64,000 nucleotides of DNA, from positions 35,291 through 99,290 of the forward strand of contig NZ_PDWO01000015.1 of the NCBI RefSeq assembly GCF_010211765.1. The letters run 5' to 3'. The notes under the pieces are model-generated. The model made no database searches and was not told the origin of the DNA. It worked only from the letters and a program-made list of their open reading frames with translations. The DNA comes from Pseudoxanthomonas kaohsiungensis. Its GTDB lineage: Bacteria; Pseudomonadota; Gammaproteobacteria; Xanthomonadales; Xanthomonadaceae. Every line of letters begins with the position of its first letter. Positions within the stretch are counted from its first letter, which is position 1. The translations under genes were made by a program, and so were the position numbers. Positions 43,664-54,909 of the stretch are shown piece after piece.

Positions 43664-45397
43664 ATGCCCGACTTCACCGCTCCCGGTGCCTACGTCGAAG
43701 AGACCGCGTTCAGGGCGCGCCCGATCGAAGGCGTCGGCACGACGACCGCCCTGTTCGTGGGTCCCGCCCGGAGCGGTCCCGTCGCCGGCGCCGGGGAAGC
43801 ATCCGACGACTTCCCGCTGCTGACCAGTCTTGCCGATTTCGAGCGCATCTACGGCCGTCCTGCCGCGCTCCGCTTCCACGGCGCTAAGGCAATCAACTAC
43901 CTGGCCCACGCGGCGCGCACCTATTTCCAGGAAGGCGGTTCGCGCCTGCATGTCGCGCGCGTGGCGACCGTATCGCAGGCGCCCGGCGACGACGGCGCGA
44001 CGGCCGCATCGGCGGTGTTGGCCGCCGGCGACGCGGCAGGGGCACTGGCCATCCATGCCGCCTTCCCGGGCGAGGCGGGCAACGGCACGGTCACCGTCAC
44101 CGAAACCGCGACCCCGGCCACTGCGGCGATGCTGGCGTCGGCTCCCGCGGGCAGCTGGCTGCGCACGGGCGGCGACGGCACGAGCGCGGACTTCCTCAAA
44201 ACCGGCGACGGGTGGGTCGGTTGCACGGATCCGGATGCGGTCGTGCACGACGCCGGCGCACTGCTGTCCCGGCAGCCCCGGTTGCTGGCGCTGGATATCG
44301 CCTTCGTCGATGCGGATGGAAGCGAAACGGCATGGCACGCACTCGGCTACGACCGTCGCCATCCGCGCTGGGCCGGCGAGGTGCTGTCTTCCCACAACGC
44401 GCGGCGCCTCTGGCATCCGCTGCTCCTGCAGGTGGGCGAACGGGTCGATGCGGCCAGCCTGCGCTCGATGCTGCTCGGCAACGCCGCTGCCGGGGCGCAA
44501 GGGACGACGCGTTGCCAGTGGCCGCTGTCCGGCGGCAGCGACGGTCCCGCACCCACGGCCGGCGAATACGGACACGCACTGCGCCTGGCCGGAACGCTGC
44601 AGGAGGTTTCCACGGTGGCGGCACCCGGTGCCGACGTTGCCATGCAGGCCCTGGTCGCCCATGTCGACGGTTCGCGCAACCGGCGCTTCGCCGTGCTGGA
44701 CCCGCCGCAGGGACTGGACATCGCCCAGGTCCGGGCGCTGCGACGCAGCCTCGATACCGCGCATGCGGCCCTGTACTACCCGTGGGTGGCCATCGCCCGG
44801 CCCAGCGCCGACCCGGGCGATGGCCCTCCGGAGACCTTGCTGCTACCACCCTCCGGCTTCCTCTGCGGCATCTACGCCCGCACCGATGTCGAGCGCGGCG
44901 TGCACAAGGCGCCCGCCAACGAGGTCGTGCGGACGGCCGTCGGCTTCGAGCGCGCGATCAACCGGGCCCGGCAGGACGTACTCAACGCGGAGGGGGTGAA
45001 CTGCCTGCGCTGGTTCGAAGGACGCGGCCACCGGGTCTGGGGCGCGCGCACGCTGTCATCGGACCCGCAATGGAAGTACGTGCCGGTCAGGCGCCATCTC
45101 GACTACCTGCAATCCTCCATCGAGCGGGGCACGCAGTGGGCGGTGTTCGAGCCGAACGACGAACGGTTGTGGGCCGGCCTGCGCCAGCGGATCGGCGATT
45201 TCCTCCTCGCCGAATGGCGCACGGGCGCGTTGCAGGGGACAACGCCGGAACAGGCCTTCTTCGTCCGCTGCGACCGCAGCACGATGAGCCAGGCCGACCT
45301 CGACGCCGGGCGGGTCGTCTGCCTGGTCGGGGTGGCGCCGATCAAGCCCGCCGAGTTCCTCGTCTTCCGGGTCGGCCAGGCGACCGCGGCTGCATGA
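43664..45397 (+). CDS. Phage tail sheath-family protein (orphan)
   Basis: 577-residue protein of the contractile tail sheath family, the outer tube of myophage tails, pyocins and extracellular contractile injection systems. The N-terminus PDFTAPGAYVEETAFRARPIEGVGTTTALFVG is the classic sheath opening; the C-terminal domain GHRVWGARTLSSDPQWKYVPVRRHLDYLQSSIERGTQW with ending PAEFLVFRV is the conserved contractile core. No tube, baseplate, spike or ATPase gene flanks it: left is GH27, right a copper ATPase on the other strand (12 bp away). The start is taken at MPDFTAPG; a GTG at 43625 would add 13 residues. Function without partners is unknown. Confidence 0.9.
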   Translation: MPDFTAPGAYVEETAFRARPIEGVGTTTALFVGPARSGPVAGAGEASDDFPLLTSLADFERIYGRPAALRFHGAKAINYLAHAARTYFQEGGSRLHVARVATVSQAPGDDGATAASAVLAAGDAAGALAIHAAFPGEAGNGTVTVTETATPATAAMLASAPAGSWLRTGGDGTSADFLKTGDGWVGCTDPDAVVHDAGALLSRQPRLLALDIAFVDADGSETAWHALGYDRRHPRWAGEVLSSHNARRLWHPLLLQVGERVDAASLRSMLLGNAAAGAQGTTRCQWPLSGGSDGPAPTAGEYGHALRLAGTLQEVSTVAAPGADVAMQALVAHVDGSRNRRFAVLDPPQGLDIAQVRALRRSLDTAHAALYYPWVAIARPSADPGDGPPETLLLPPSGFLCGIYARTDVERGVHKAPANEVVRTAVGFERAINRARQDVLNAEGVNCLRWFEGRGHRVWGARTLSSDPQWKYVPVRRHLDYLQSSIERGTQWAVFEPNDERLWAGLRQRIGDFLLAEWRTGALQGTTPEQAFFVRCDRSTMSQADLDAGRVVCLVGVAPIKPAEFLVFRVGQATAAA

Positions 45398-45409
45398 AGG
45401 CCTTGCCGC

Positions 45410-47799
<2,390 letters not shown>

Positions 47800-47803
<4 letters not shown>

Positions 47804-48198
47804 GCGGGGTCTCCGGCCAGCGTCTTCAGGATCGGACAGCCCTCCACGCTGCCATGCCCGGGGCAGGCCTCGACCAGGGACTGCAACGCAGTCCGGATGC
47901 GCTCCAGTTCGGCGATGCGCCGGTCGACGTCGGCCAGCCGCGCGGCGGCGGTGGATTTCATGCCGGCCATGTCGTTGTCGCACCGGCTCGACAGCGACAG
48001 CAGCTCGCCGATGTCCTCCAGGGTGAAGCCCAGTGCCTTGGCCCGGCGCACGAAGCGCAGGCGGCTCAGGTCGGCGCCGGCGTACACGCGGTAGCCCGAG
48101 GCCAGGCGCGGCGCCGGTGGCAGCAGGCCCTGGCGCTCGTAGTAGCGGACGGTGTCGATGTTCACGCCCGCCTTGCGGGCCAGTTCGCCGATCTTCAT
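47800..48198 (-). CDS. MerR-family metal-responsive regulator (CueR/PbrR-like)
   Basis: 132 residues. N-terminal winged helix ([28 protein letters not shown]), then the dimerisation coil and C-terminal metal loop. Cysteines are at 73, 112 and 121; C112-C121 are CX8C, whereas E. coli CueR has CX7C. The residue aligning with CueR Ser77 is Met77, not Cys, which fits a monovalent-metal (Cu+, Ag+) sensor better than the divalent ones. First gene of an operon with the copper ATPase (ATGA overlap), so it should activate its own promoter by twisting the 19-bp spacer. The metal is inferred from the partner gene. Confidence 0.88.
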
Positions 48199-48226
48199 GG
48201 GGAGGCATCGTGCGGGGATGGGCATA

Positions 48227-48258
48227 GCTTGAACCCTTGACCCCGGTCCAGGGTCAAG
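48227..48258 (-). promoter_or_regulatory. MerR-type promoter/operator of the copper operon
   Basis: Perfect dyad CTTGACCC-CGGTCCA-GGGTCAAG at 48236-48258. Read leftward, -35 TTGACC (complement of 48252-48257) is separated by 19 bp from TCAAGC (48227-48232) as -10. The over-long 19-bp spacing with a dyad between the hexamers is the hallmark of MerR-family promoters. It lies about 30 bp before the regulator gene. Confidence 0.75.
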
Positions 48259-48311
48259 GCCCACCCGGCGCCGCCAACCCACCGGCGGTGGCCAGCGTGC
48301 GGCCGCCTGCG

Positions 48312-48704
48312 CTACAGCCTTCCTTCCGAGCCGGTGTAGGCCGCGCCCTGCACGTTGCCGTTCTCGTCCGACAGGCACGACCAGGGCGCCTGTGCACCCG
48401 GCACCTGGATGGTCACGCCGACGCCGGCCTCGGCCCACAGCACCTCGGTGACGCCGAGCTGCTCCTTCGCCACGCCGGCCTGGCGCGCCACTTCAGCCAG
48501 GCATGCGTCGCGCGCGGCGGGGTACTGGTCACCGGCCGCGGTGGCGGAGCCGGCCGGCGCCGGCACGGGCTCGGTGGCAGTGGCCGCGGCCGCGGCATCG
48601 GCCGACGGCGTGGCGGCCGGGATGTCCGCATCGTCGCGCTTGTTGCAGGCCGCAAGCACCGCAGCCGACAGGCAGGCGAGCAGCAGCAGCGAGGAAGGCT
48701 TCAT
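48312..48704 (-). CDS. Small lipoprotein, unknown function
   Basis: 130 residues. Lipoprotein signal with lipobox LAAC at about 17-20 (SSLLLLACLSAAVLAACNKRDD), a low-complexity Ala/Pro/Thr linker (28-58), then a compact domain with three Cys pattern (ARDACLAEVARQAG ... APWSCLSDENGNVQGAAYTG). The end resembles small periplasmic proteins found in Xanthomonadaceae. No assignable role. Convergent with nothing; starts at the ATG before the signal. Confidence 0.75.
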   Translation of the reverse strand: MKPSSLLLLACLSAAVLAACNKRDDADIPAATPSADAAAAATATEPVPAPAGSATAAGDQYPAARDACLAEVARQAGVAKEQLGVTEVLWAEAGVGVTIQVPGAQAPWSCLSDENGNVQGAAYTGSEGRL

Positions 48705-48895
48705 GGCGCAGCTCCGCGATGGATGGTGTGCACAGGCTAGACCGGCCGCGTGCAGGTCCGGTGACGAGGCGCGCCATCCCGCTTCGGCGGCGCGTGCGCC
48801 ACTCGCCAATCGGCAGCGATGGATCGATGCCGGATGGTGCCTCCCGACCGGGCCGCGCACCCTCCGCGGATCGGTGCGGCCAGCGCGGAGGCCCG

Positions 48896-49960
48896 CTACG
48901 GCCGCGCCTCCAGCACCAGGTTGAACGGCGTCTGCGTGGCGCGACGGAACCGGCTGAAGCCGGCTTCGGCCATCACCTCGCGCAGGCGCGCCTCGCCGGC
49001 CTGCGCGCCGAGCGCCGGCCCGTTGCGCGCCAGCGACACCGGCACGCATATCTGCGACGAGGCGCCGTAGTAGACGCGGCCGACCGGATTGAGGTTGTCC
49101 TCGACCCGGTCGCCGGCGAACGGCTCGACCAGCAGGCAGGTGCCGTCGTCGGCGATCGCCTGGCGCGCGTGGCGCGCGGCGCCGACTGGGTCGCCCATGT
49201 CGTGCAGGCAGTCGAAGAAGGCGATCAGGTCGAATCCCTTGCCCCCATAACCGGTGGCATCGGCGACTTCGAAGCGCACGTTCTCCACCCCGGCTGCCGC
49301 CGCGCGTTCGGTGGCGACGCGGATCGAATCGGCGTGGTAGTCGTAACCGGTGAACTCCGAGGCCGGATAGGCCTGCGCCATCAGCACGGTGCTGGCGCCA
49401 TGCCCACAACCGACATCGGCGACCTTGGCGCCCTGCTGCAGCCTGGCGACCACGCCATCCAGCGCCGGCAGCCATTCGCCGAGCAGGTGCGCGTTGTAGC
49501 CGGCGCGGAAAAAGCGCTCGGTGCCGTGGAACAGGCAGGCGTGGTGCTCGCCCCATTCCATGCCGCGTCCGCTGCGGAAGTTGTCGATGGTGCGGTCGAG
49601 CGCGTGGAACGTCGCCTCGATCAGGTAGTACGCACCGGGCAGGTCCACCGGTCCGCCGGGTCCGGCCAGGCACAGCGCCTGCACCTGGTCGAGGCTGTAA
49701 CGACCGCTGGCCGCGTCGTACTGGACGTAGCCGCCGGCGGCCTGGTTGCCGAGCCATTCGCGCACGTAGCGTTCGTGGGTGCCGGTGCGTTGCGCCAGCT
49801 CGGCCGGTGTCGCCGGATCGTCGGCCAGCGCCTTGTACAGCCCGAGGCGGTCGCCGGCCAGCACCAGCGTGGCGCTGATCGCGGCGCCGAGGTCGCCGAC
49901 CGCCATGCCGAGGAACTGGCCCAGGCGCTCCTGGTCGAGGGTGGCTTGTTGCTCGTTCAT
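48896..49960 (-). CDS. SAM-dependent methyltransferase with N-terminal winged-helix dimerisation domain
   Basis: 354 residues. The first ~100 form a winged-helix dimerisation domain (ATPAELAQRTGTHERYVREWLGNQAAGGYV), typical of the Rv2258c/small-molecule O-methyltransferase group. A class I methyltransferase core follows with SAM motif I at VADVGCGHGASTVLMA and the acidic motif II region at FTGYDYHADSI. It methylates a small molecule; the substrate is not readable. GCAGGAGCAGCG precedes the ATG. No biosynthetic genes adjoin. Confidence 0.88.
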   Translation of the reverse strand: MNEQQATLDQERLGQFLGMAVGDLGAAISATLVLAGDRLGLYKALADDPATPAELAQRTGTHERYVREWLGNQAAGGYVQYDAASGRYSLDQVQALCLAGPGGPVDLPGAYYLIEATFHALDRTIDNFRSGRGMEWGEHHACLFHGTERFFRAGYNAHLLGEWLPALDGVVARLQQGAKVADVGCGHGASTVLMAQAYPASEFTGYDYHADSIRVATERAAAAGVENVRFEVADATGYGGKGFDLIAFFDCLHDMGDPVGAARHARQAIADDGTCLLVEPFAGDRVEDNLNPVGRVYYGASSQICVPVSLARNGPALGAQAGEARLREVMAEAGFSRFRRATQTPFNLVLEARP

Positions 49961-50249
49961 CACGCTGCTCCTGCGGTCTGGCCTCCCCCCGGGCGGAATG
50001 CCTTGCCATCGATTGCAACGCGATGCCGGGCAGGCAACGGACGCGGACCGTTGGCGCACAGCGCGGATACCTGAACCGGACAGGCGGCGGCAATGCCACC
50101 GCCATGCATCCGTCGGCGACGGACCAACGTGCATCGACAGGACGTCGGCGTTGCCGACCCCAGCCCTTCCGTGGGCTGCATGCTGCCCATCGCAGAGGGA
50201 GCGAGCTGCGACGACGCCCGTCGCTACCGGATGGCGCCCGGCGGCGTCC

Positions 50250-51290
50250 TCAATCGTTCCGCGACGACCGTTTCGCGCCGAAGGTGAGGTGGTCGTCCAG
50301 CTCCGGACCACCGCCGCGATCGCCGCTGCCGGCCGCGACATGCAGGACACCGTCGAGCATCGTCGCCTGGGTGCCGTGCCGGCCTTTCGGCAGCGGCGGC
50401 AGCGTGCTCCAGCGCTGCGTGGCCGGATCGTAGGCTTCGACCTCGCCGTGGCCGGGCACCTGCGCCGGGCTCTCGCCGCCCAGCACCACCAGCCTGCCGT
50501 CCATCGCCACCGCCGGGGCGCCGGCGCGCTGCGTGGGCAGCGGCGCGGGCAGCATGCTCCAGCGACCGCTGGCGATGTCGTAGACGTCCACTCCGGGAAT
50601 GGTGAGCGACATCGTCTCGCCGGTATCGTGCGAGGTGCGGCGACCGCCAGCCGCGTAGATCCGTCCGTCGATCACCACGGCATGGAAATGGTCGCGCGCG
50701 TGCGGCGCGTCGGCCAGCGCGCGCCACTGTCCGGTCGCCGGATCGAACACGTCGAGCCACGGCACGAAGCCGGCCATGTGCCCGCGCGTGTTCCCGCCGA
50801 CCAGGTAGACCAGCCCATCGTGCACGACCACGCCGGCGGCGCCGCGGCGGCGGTGCGCCGGCACTTCCGCGCCTTCGCTCCAGCGGTCGCTGGCGGGGTC
50901 GTAGACCAGCACGTGGGTCAGCGGCTGCTCTTCGGGAAAGCCGCCGGTGAACGCACCCAGCACCCATAGCCGGCCGTCGTGTTCGACCGCCTGCATGTGG
51001 TGGATCTCGAGCGGCGGTGGCGCGCCCCGCGTCCAGGCACCGGTGGCCGGATCGAAGATGTCGAGCGGTCGCGCATCGCGCCCGCCCAGCAGGTAGAGAC
51101 GCCCGTCGACCGCGACGAAGCCGTTCTCGTGGCGGGCGGCCGGCTTGCCCTGCGCGACCGGCACCGACCAGCCGGGCATCGCCTCGCCGGCCACCGCGAG
51201 CGCGGGACCCAGCAGCAGGCCGGCGCAGAGGACGGCGCGCACCAGCCGGTGCAGCAGGCGCGCGTGTCGAAGCAGGTCGGTCGAGGGCAT
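50250..51290 (-). CDS. Exported Kelch-repeat beta-propeller protein
   Basis: 346 residues. Signal peptide about 1-35 (AVAGEA), then five or more Kelch-type repeats: each has a GG pair and a trailing DPATGxW or similar, e.g. RLYLLGGRDARPLDIFDPATGAW, LVYLVGGNTRGHMAGFV, RIYAAGGRRTSHDTG, RLVVLGGESPAQVPGHGEVEAYDPATQRW. Kelch propellers bind proteins or glycans, and some bacterial members are sialic-acid mutarotase-like (NanM). Without a neighbour of that pathway the function is unknown. Periplasmic. The ATG is the only one before the signal sequence. Confidence 0.88.
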   Translation of the reverse strand: MPSTDLLRHARLLHRLVRAVLCAGLLLGPALAVAGEAMPGWSVPVAQGKPAARHENGFVAVDGRLYLLGGRDARPLDIFDPATGAWTRGAPPPLEIHHMQAVEHDGRLWVLGAFTGGFPEEQPLTHVLVYDPASDRWSEGAEVPAHRRRGAAGVVVHDGLVYLVGGNTRGHMAGFVPWLDVFDPATGQWRALADAPHARDHFHAVVIDGRIYAAGGRRTSHDTGETMSLTIPGVDVYDIASGRWSMLPAPLPTQRAGAPAVAMDGRLVVLGGESPAQVPGHGEVEAYDPATQRWSTLPPLPKGRHGTQATMLDGVLHVAAGSGDRGGGPELDDHLTFGAKRSSRND

Positions 51291-51381
51291 CAGGCTTTCC
51301 GGAGCAGCGGCAGGGGCGTCGCGGCGACGCCCGCCGACCCTAGCGCAATCCCGCGCACCGCGCCTGCGCCGGGCGGCCGCG

Positions 51382-51813
51382 TCAATGCGCGTGCGCGTTC
51401 GCGGCCGCTGCGGGCATCCGCCGCCACACCTCGCGCTCCACCACCCTGCCCTGCGCGTCGCGACGCTCCAGCGTCCAGGTGTCGCCTTCGAGGCGGTAGT
51501 CGAACCGGTACTGCCCATCGCCTTCGAGCGCGAAGGACGCCATCCGCGGCGTTTCGGTGTACCGGCCATCGACGGCCTCGTAGCCGCCGGCGCCGCCGGC
51601 CCAGAATTTGCCGTCGCGGGTGGTGGTGAAGGCGAACGTGCCACCGTCCAGCACCTTGATGCCCTGCAGCCTGGCCTCGGTGTAGTCCACGCGCTGGCCC
51701 GCGCCATCGACGAATTCGCCGGCCTGCAACTGCCAGGCGCCGTCGAGGCTGGCGGCGGGCGCGGCCGAAGCGGCGAACAGCAGCGCGGCGAGCAGGGCTA
51801 AGCGATGGGTCAT
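51382..51813 (-). CDS. Small exported beta-rich protein, lipocalin-like
   Basis: 143 residues. Signal peptide 1-21 (APAAS), then a beta-rich mature part with WAGGAGGYEAVDGRYTETPRMASFALEGDGQYRFDYRLEGDTWTLERR spread through it, which reads as a lipocalin/DUF1579-like barrel. No cysteine or clear catalytic residues. The ATG at 51813 is used because the upstream open frame lacks a signal sequence. Possibly periplasmic or secreted binding protein. Confidence 0.6.
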   Translation of the reverse strand: MTHRLALLAALLFAASAAPAASLDGAWQLQAGEFVDGAGQRVDYTEARLQGIKVLDGGTFAFTTTRDGKFWAGGAGGYEAVDGRYTETPRMASFALEGDGQYRFDYRLEGDTWTLERRDAQGRVVEREVWRRMPAAAANAHAH

Positions 51814-51922
51814 GGCGTGGACCTTGGCTGTCGTTGGGGAGCGCAGGGTATCCCCCGGCACAGCGCTGCGTCACTGGCTGGCCAGCAGCCGCATGGCGGA
51901 CGCAGGCCTCCGCGACGCAGGT

Positions 51923-53167
51923 TCAGGCGACCGGCACGCCGGCCCCGCCTGGCTCCGCTTCGTGCTTGCGCGAAGGCGAACGCGGAAACCGGGTGACGAC
52001 CGCCGCTGCTGCCAGGCCGAGCATCAGCGAGCCGACGTACATCCATGCATAGCTGCCGTAGCGGTCGAACAGCCAGCCGCCGAGCAGCGGGCCCAGCGCC
52101 ATCCCCAGCCCCGAGAGCATCGTCATCGCGCCGATGACGCCGCCGAGGATGCGCGGCGGGAACGCCTCGCGCGCCAGCGATGCGTAGAGCGGCATGGTGC
52201 CGCCGTAGGCGAGGCCGAACACGAACGCCACCGCGTAGAACCCGCCGAGCCGTTCGACCGCCAGGTATGCCACGGCCGCCAGCGCCTGGATCGCCAGGCC
52301 CGCGACCAGCACCGGCTTGGCGCCATAACGGTCACCCAGCAGGCCGAACAGCAGGCGCCCGCCGAGGCCCGCGGCGCCTTCCATGCTGTAGATGGTCACC
52401 GCCGCGGTCACCGACAGGCCGCAGCCGACCGCGTAGCTGACCGTGTGGAAGATCGGCCCGGAGTGCGCCGCGCAGCAGGCGAAGAACGCCAGTGCCAGCA
52501 CGATGAACGGCTTCGAGCGCAGCGCCTGCGCCATCGTCATGCCCGGAGCGGCCACGCCGCCGGTCGCATGCGCGTCGCCCACCGGCGCGGCACGCACGAA
52601 CCAGGCCGCCGGCAGGGTGAGCGCCCAGCACAGCAGGCCCAGTACCAGCAGGGTCTCGCGCCAGCCGACCTGGGTCAGCAGCCAGGCCACCAGCGGCGAC
52701 ATCGTCATCGGCGCCACGCCCACGCCGGCCGAGACCAGCGCGATGGCCAGGTTGCGGCGGCGATCGAACGCGGCCGCGGTGGCGGCCATGACCGGCGCGA
52801 AGAAGCTGGCCACCGCCACGCCCAGCAGCAGGCCGAAGGTCAGCTGGAACTGCAGCAACGTGGTCGCGCGACTGGCCAGCACCAGCGCCAGGCCCAGCAG
52901 CACCGAACCGGCCAGCACCACCGGTCGCGGGCCGATCCGGTCGCCCAGCGCGCCCCAGCCGAATCCGGCGAAGCCGCTGGCGAGGAAGGCCACGGTCATG
53001 GCCGCCGACAGTCCCGCGCGCGACCAGCCGGTGTCGCTGCCCATCGGCTGCAGCAGCACCGCCAGCGAGAACAGCGCGCCGACGCCGACGCAGCCGAGCA
53101 CCGCGCCGGCGGCGACCAGCGACCAGTTGCGGTCCATGGCCGGGACGGCGGTGGTGGAAGGCGGCAT
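51923..53167 (-). CDS. MFS transporter (oxalate/formate-type or general MFS)
   Basis: 414 residues with twelve membrane helices. Two MFS signature loops are present between helices 2 and 3 (GDRIGPRPVVLAGSV) and in the second half (GDRYGAKPVLVAGLA), both of the G-D-R-x-G-x-(R/K) type. Helices are Gly/Ala-rich, consistent with a small-molecule antiporter. Substrate unknown. AGGAGATG precedes the ATG at 53167. Monocistronic. Confidence 0.9.
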   Translation of the reverse strand: MPPSTTAVPAMDRNWSLVAAGAVLGCVGVGALFSLAVLLQPMGSDTGWSRAGLSAAMTVAFLASGFAGFGWGALGDRIGPRPVVLAGSVLLGLALVLASRATTLLQFQLTFGLLLGVAVASFFAPVMAATAAAFDRRRNLAIALVSAGVGVAPMTMSPLVAWLLTQVGWRETLLVLGLLCWALTLPAAWFVRAAPVGDAHATGGVAAPGMTMAQALRSKPFIVLALAFFACCAAHSGPIFHTVSYAVGCGLSVTAAVTIYSMEGAAGLGGRLLFGLLGDRYGAKPVLVAGLAIQALAAVAYLAVERLGGFYAVAFVFGLAYGGTMPLYASLAREAFPPRILGGVIGAMTMLSGLGMALGPLLGGWLFDRYGSYAWMYVGSLMLGLAAAAVVTRFPRSPSRKHEAEPGGAGVPVA

Positions 53168-53381
53168 GGCGGCATCTCCTGGGGTAGACCCGGGAACGAC
53201 GGACCACCCGGGCCGGATTCGACAGGGGGCAACCGGCAATGCGCGACGCCGGCCAGGCTGGCCGCCTGCAGCGCGGCCATGCCACGGCGCCCGCCGTATC
53301 GGTGTGGCGCCGGCACGTGGCGAACGTCAGCCGCTGGCGGTGGTCGCAACAGGGCGGCGCGTCGATCGCGCAGTGGGTGGA

Positions 53382-53873
53382 TCAGCGCGGACCGCCGCGC
53401 ATCGCCGGACCGGGCCCGGACTCGGGCGCGAAGCCGCGCGGTCCCATCGGATGGCCCGGGTAGTACCCGGGGCCGGGGTAGCCCGGCCCGTCGTAGGTGT
53501 TCATGTCCAGGCGCATGTTGATCGTGCGCTCGTCGCCGCTGTCGGTGGTGTAGCTGTCGCAGTAGTTCAGGCTGGCACCGCCGAAGGTACTGCTGCCCAG
53601 ATGCGAGGAGTAACCCATCCCGGTGGAGACGCTGCCGGTGACCTTGGCCTCGCTGCCGCCGGGCGAGGTCGGGCACAGGGTGCGCCGAACGCTCCGCGAA
53701 CTGGCCGCCGGCGCCGGTACGCCGGACGCATCGCCGTAGTAGGTGCCCGGAGGATCGTTGCCATACGGCGAGGCGGCCTCCGGCAGCTTCAGGTCCAGCG
53801 CCACCGCATCGCTGGCGAAGGCCGGAGCGGCGGCCAGGCACAAGGCGAAGACAGGGATGGCGATCAGGCGCAT
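53382..53873 (-). CDS. Exported hypothetical protein with Pro/Gly/Tyr-rich C-terminus
   Basis: 163 residues. Signal peptide 1-20 (AFA-S). Mature part has two cysteines (TLCPTSP and LNYCDSY) that could form a disulfide, and a Pro/Gly/Tyr-rich tail (GPGYPGPGYYPGHPMGPRG). Looks structural or surface-associated; no family recognised. ATG at 53873 opens directly at the signal. Separate from the MFS gene on the same strand by 214 bp. Confidence 0.6.
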   Translation of the reverse strand: MRLIAIPVFALCLAAAPAFASDAVALDLKLPEAASPYGNDPPGTYYGDASGVPAPAASSRSVRRTLCPTSPGGSEAKVTGSVSTGMGYSSHLGSSTFGGASLNYCDSYTTDSGDERTINMRLDMNTYDGPGYPGPGYYPGHPMGPRGFAPESGPGPAMRGGPR

Positions 53874-54163
53874 GGAGGCGGTTCCGGAAGCCGCCGGACG
53901 GGCGACGTGCGGCCACGCTAGCAAGCCCCGATTGAATGGGGGCTGGCTTGCGGCATGCGCGCCGGTCGCGGCGACCGCACCGCACGCCGCCGCCTGCGTG
54001 CCTGCAATCCACATCGCCGTGACGCCGCTACCGGGAAGATCGCCGCATGAACCGCATGCAGCCCCGCCCCACCCTCGCCCATTCCCGGCGCACGGTGCTG
54101 ATCCGCCGGCGGCTGACCCGGCCGCGCCCACTCACGCCCCTCTATCCGATCCTGGGAGGCTCC

Positions 54164-54337
54164 ATGCAACCGGAAGACGACGCCCGCCTCGGCACGCCGC
54201 CGGAGGCCCGCGCTCCACACGACGGCGGCAAGCCGCCGCGCATGGCCATGGGCCTGATGATCGGCCTGATCCTTGGCTGCGCGGCGGTGGTCGCGGTCGT
54301 GCTGTGGCTGTTCGGCAACGTGCCCGGCAGCGGCTGA
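54164..54337 (+). CDS. 57-residue single-pass membrane protein
   Basis: A small ORF not obvious by length. GGGAGG seven bases before the ATG marks the start. Residues 1-25 are polar (DDARLGTPPEARAP), residues 27-49 form one hydrophobic helix (MAMGLMIGLILGCAAVVAVVLWLFG), and a short Pro/Gly end follows. C-in or N-in topology is unclear. A small regulatory or accessory membrane protein is possible. The frame extends 39 codons upstream, but that part is Arg/Pro-rich and lacks its own binding site. Confidence 0.65.
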   Translation: MQPEDDARLGTPPEARAPHDGGKPPRMAMGLMIGLILGCAAVVAVVLWLFGNVPGSG

Positions 54338-54435
54338 GGCCGCGCGCGGCGGCGGGCGGTGGCGGCGACGCCCGCGCCGCCACGCGCTAGACTGCGCGCC
54401 CCCGAGGCTTTGGCCAACGAACGAGCGCCGCCCCG

Positions 54436-54909
54436 ATGATCAACAACGACGTGCTGCGCAGCATCCGCTACATGCTCGACCTGGGCGACGCCAAGGTGGT
54501 GGAGATCGTGCACCTGGTCGACCCGGCGTTCCCGCTCGACAAGGCCGACATCCCCGCGCTGCTGAAGAAGGAAGACGAGGCCGGCGCGGCGCCGTGCGGC
54601 GACGCGCTGCTGGCGCGCTTCCTCGATGGCCTGATCGTCTACTACCGCGGCCGCGACGACACCCAGCCGCCGCGCCCGGTGGAGAAGCGCATCACCAACA
54701 ACCTGGTGCTGAAGAAGCTGCGCGTCGCCTTCCAGCTCAAGGACGTGGACATGCACGAGATCTTCGCCCAGGCCGGGTTCCCGCTGGGCAAGCCGGAAAT
54801 GACCGCGCTGTTCCGGCAGCCCGGCCACAAGCACTACCGTCCCTGCGGCGACCAGATCCTGCGCAACTTCCTCAAGGGCCTGACCCTGCGTTACCGCACC
54901 GGCGGCTAG
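54436..54909 (+). CDS. DUF1456-family protein (YehS-like)
   Basis: 157 residues with two DUF1456 repeats: NNDVLRSIRYMLDLGDAKVVEIV and, after a linker, ITNNLVLKKLRVAFQLKDVDMHEIF, each followed by the conserved PLDKADIPALLKKE- or PLGKPEMTALFRQP-type helix and a ...FLDGLIVYYRG / FLKGLTLRYR end. The family is soluble and helical, widespread in Gammaproteobacteria, function unknown. Its stop overlaps the convergent membrane gene by 4 bp. Confidence 0.9.
   Translation: MINNDVLRSIRYMLDLGDAKVVEIVHLVDPAFPLDKADIPALLKKEDEAGAAPCGDALLARFLDGLIVYYRGRDDTQPPRPVEKRITNNLVLKKLRVAFQLKDVDMHEIFAQAGFPLGKPEMTALFRQPGHKHYRPCGDQILRNFLKGLTLRYRTGG

Noticed and set aside
43664..45397. Prophage or tailocin island around the sheath gene
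   Set aside because: Neighbours are ordinary chromosomal genes (alpha-galactosidase, copper ATPase); no other phage gene, integrase or attachment repeat was seen.
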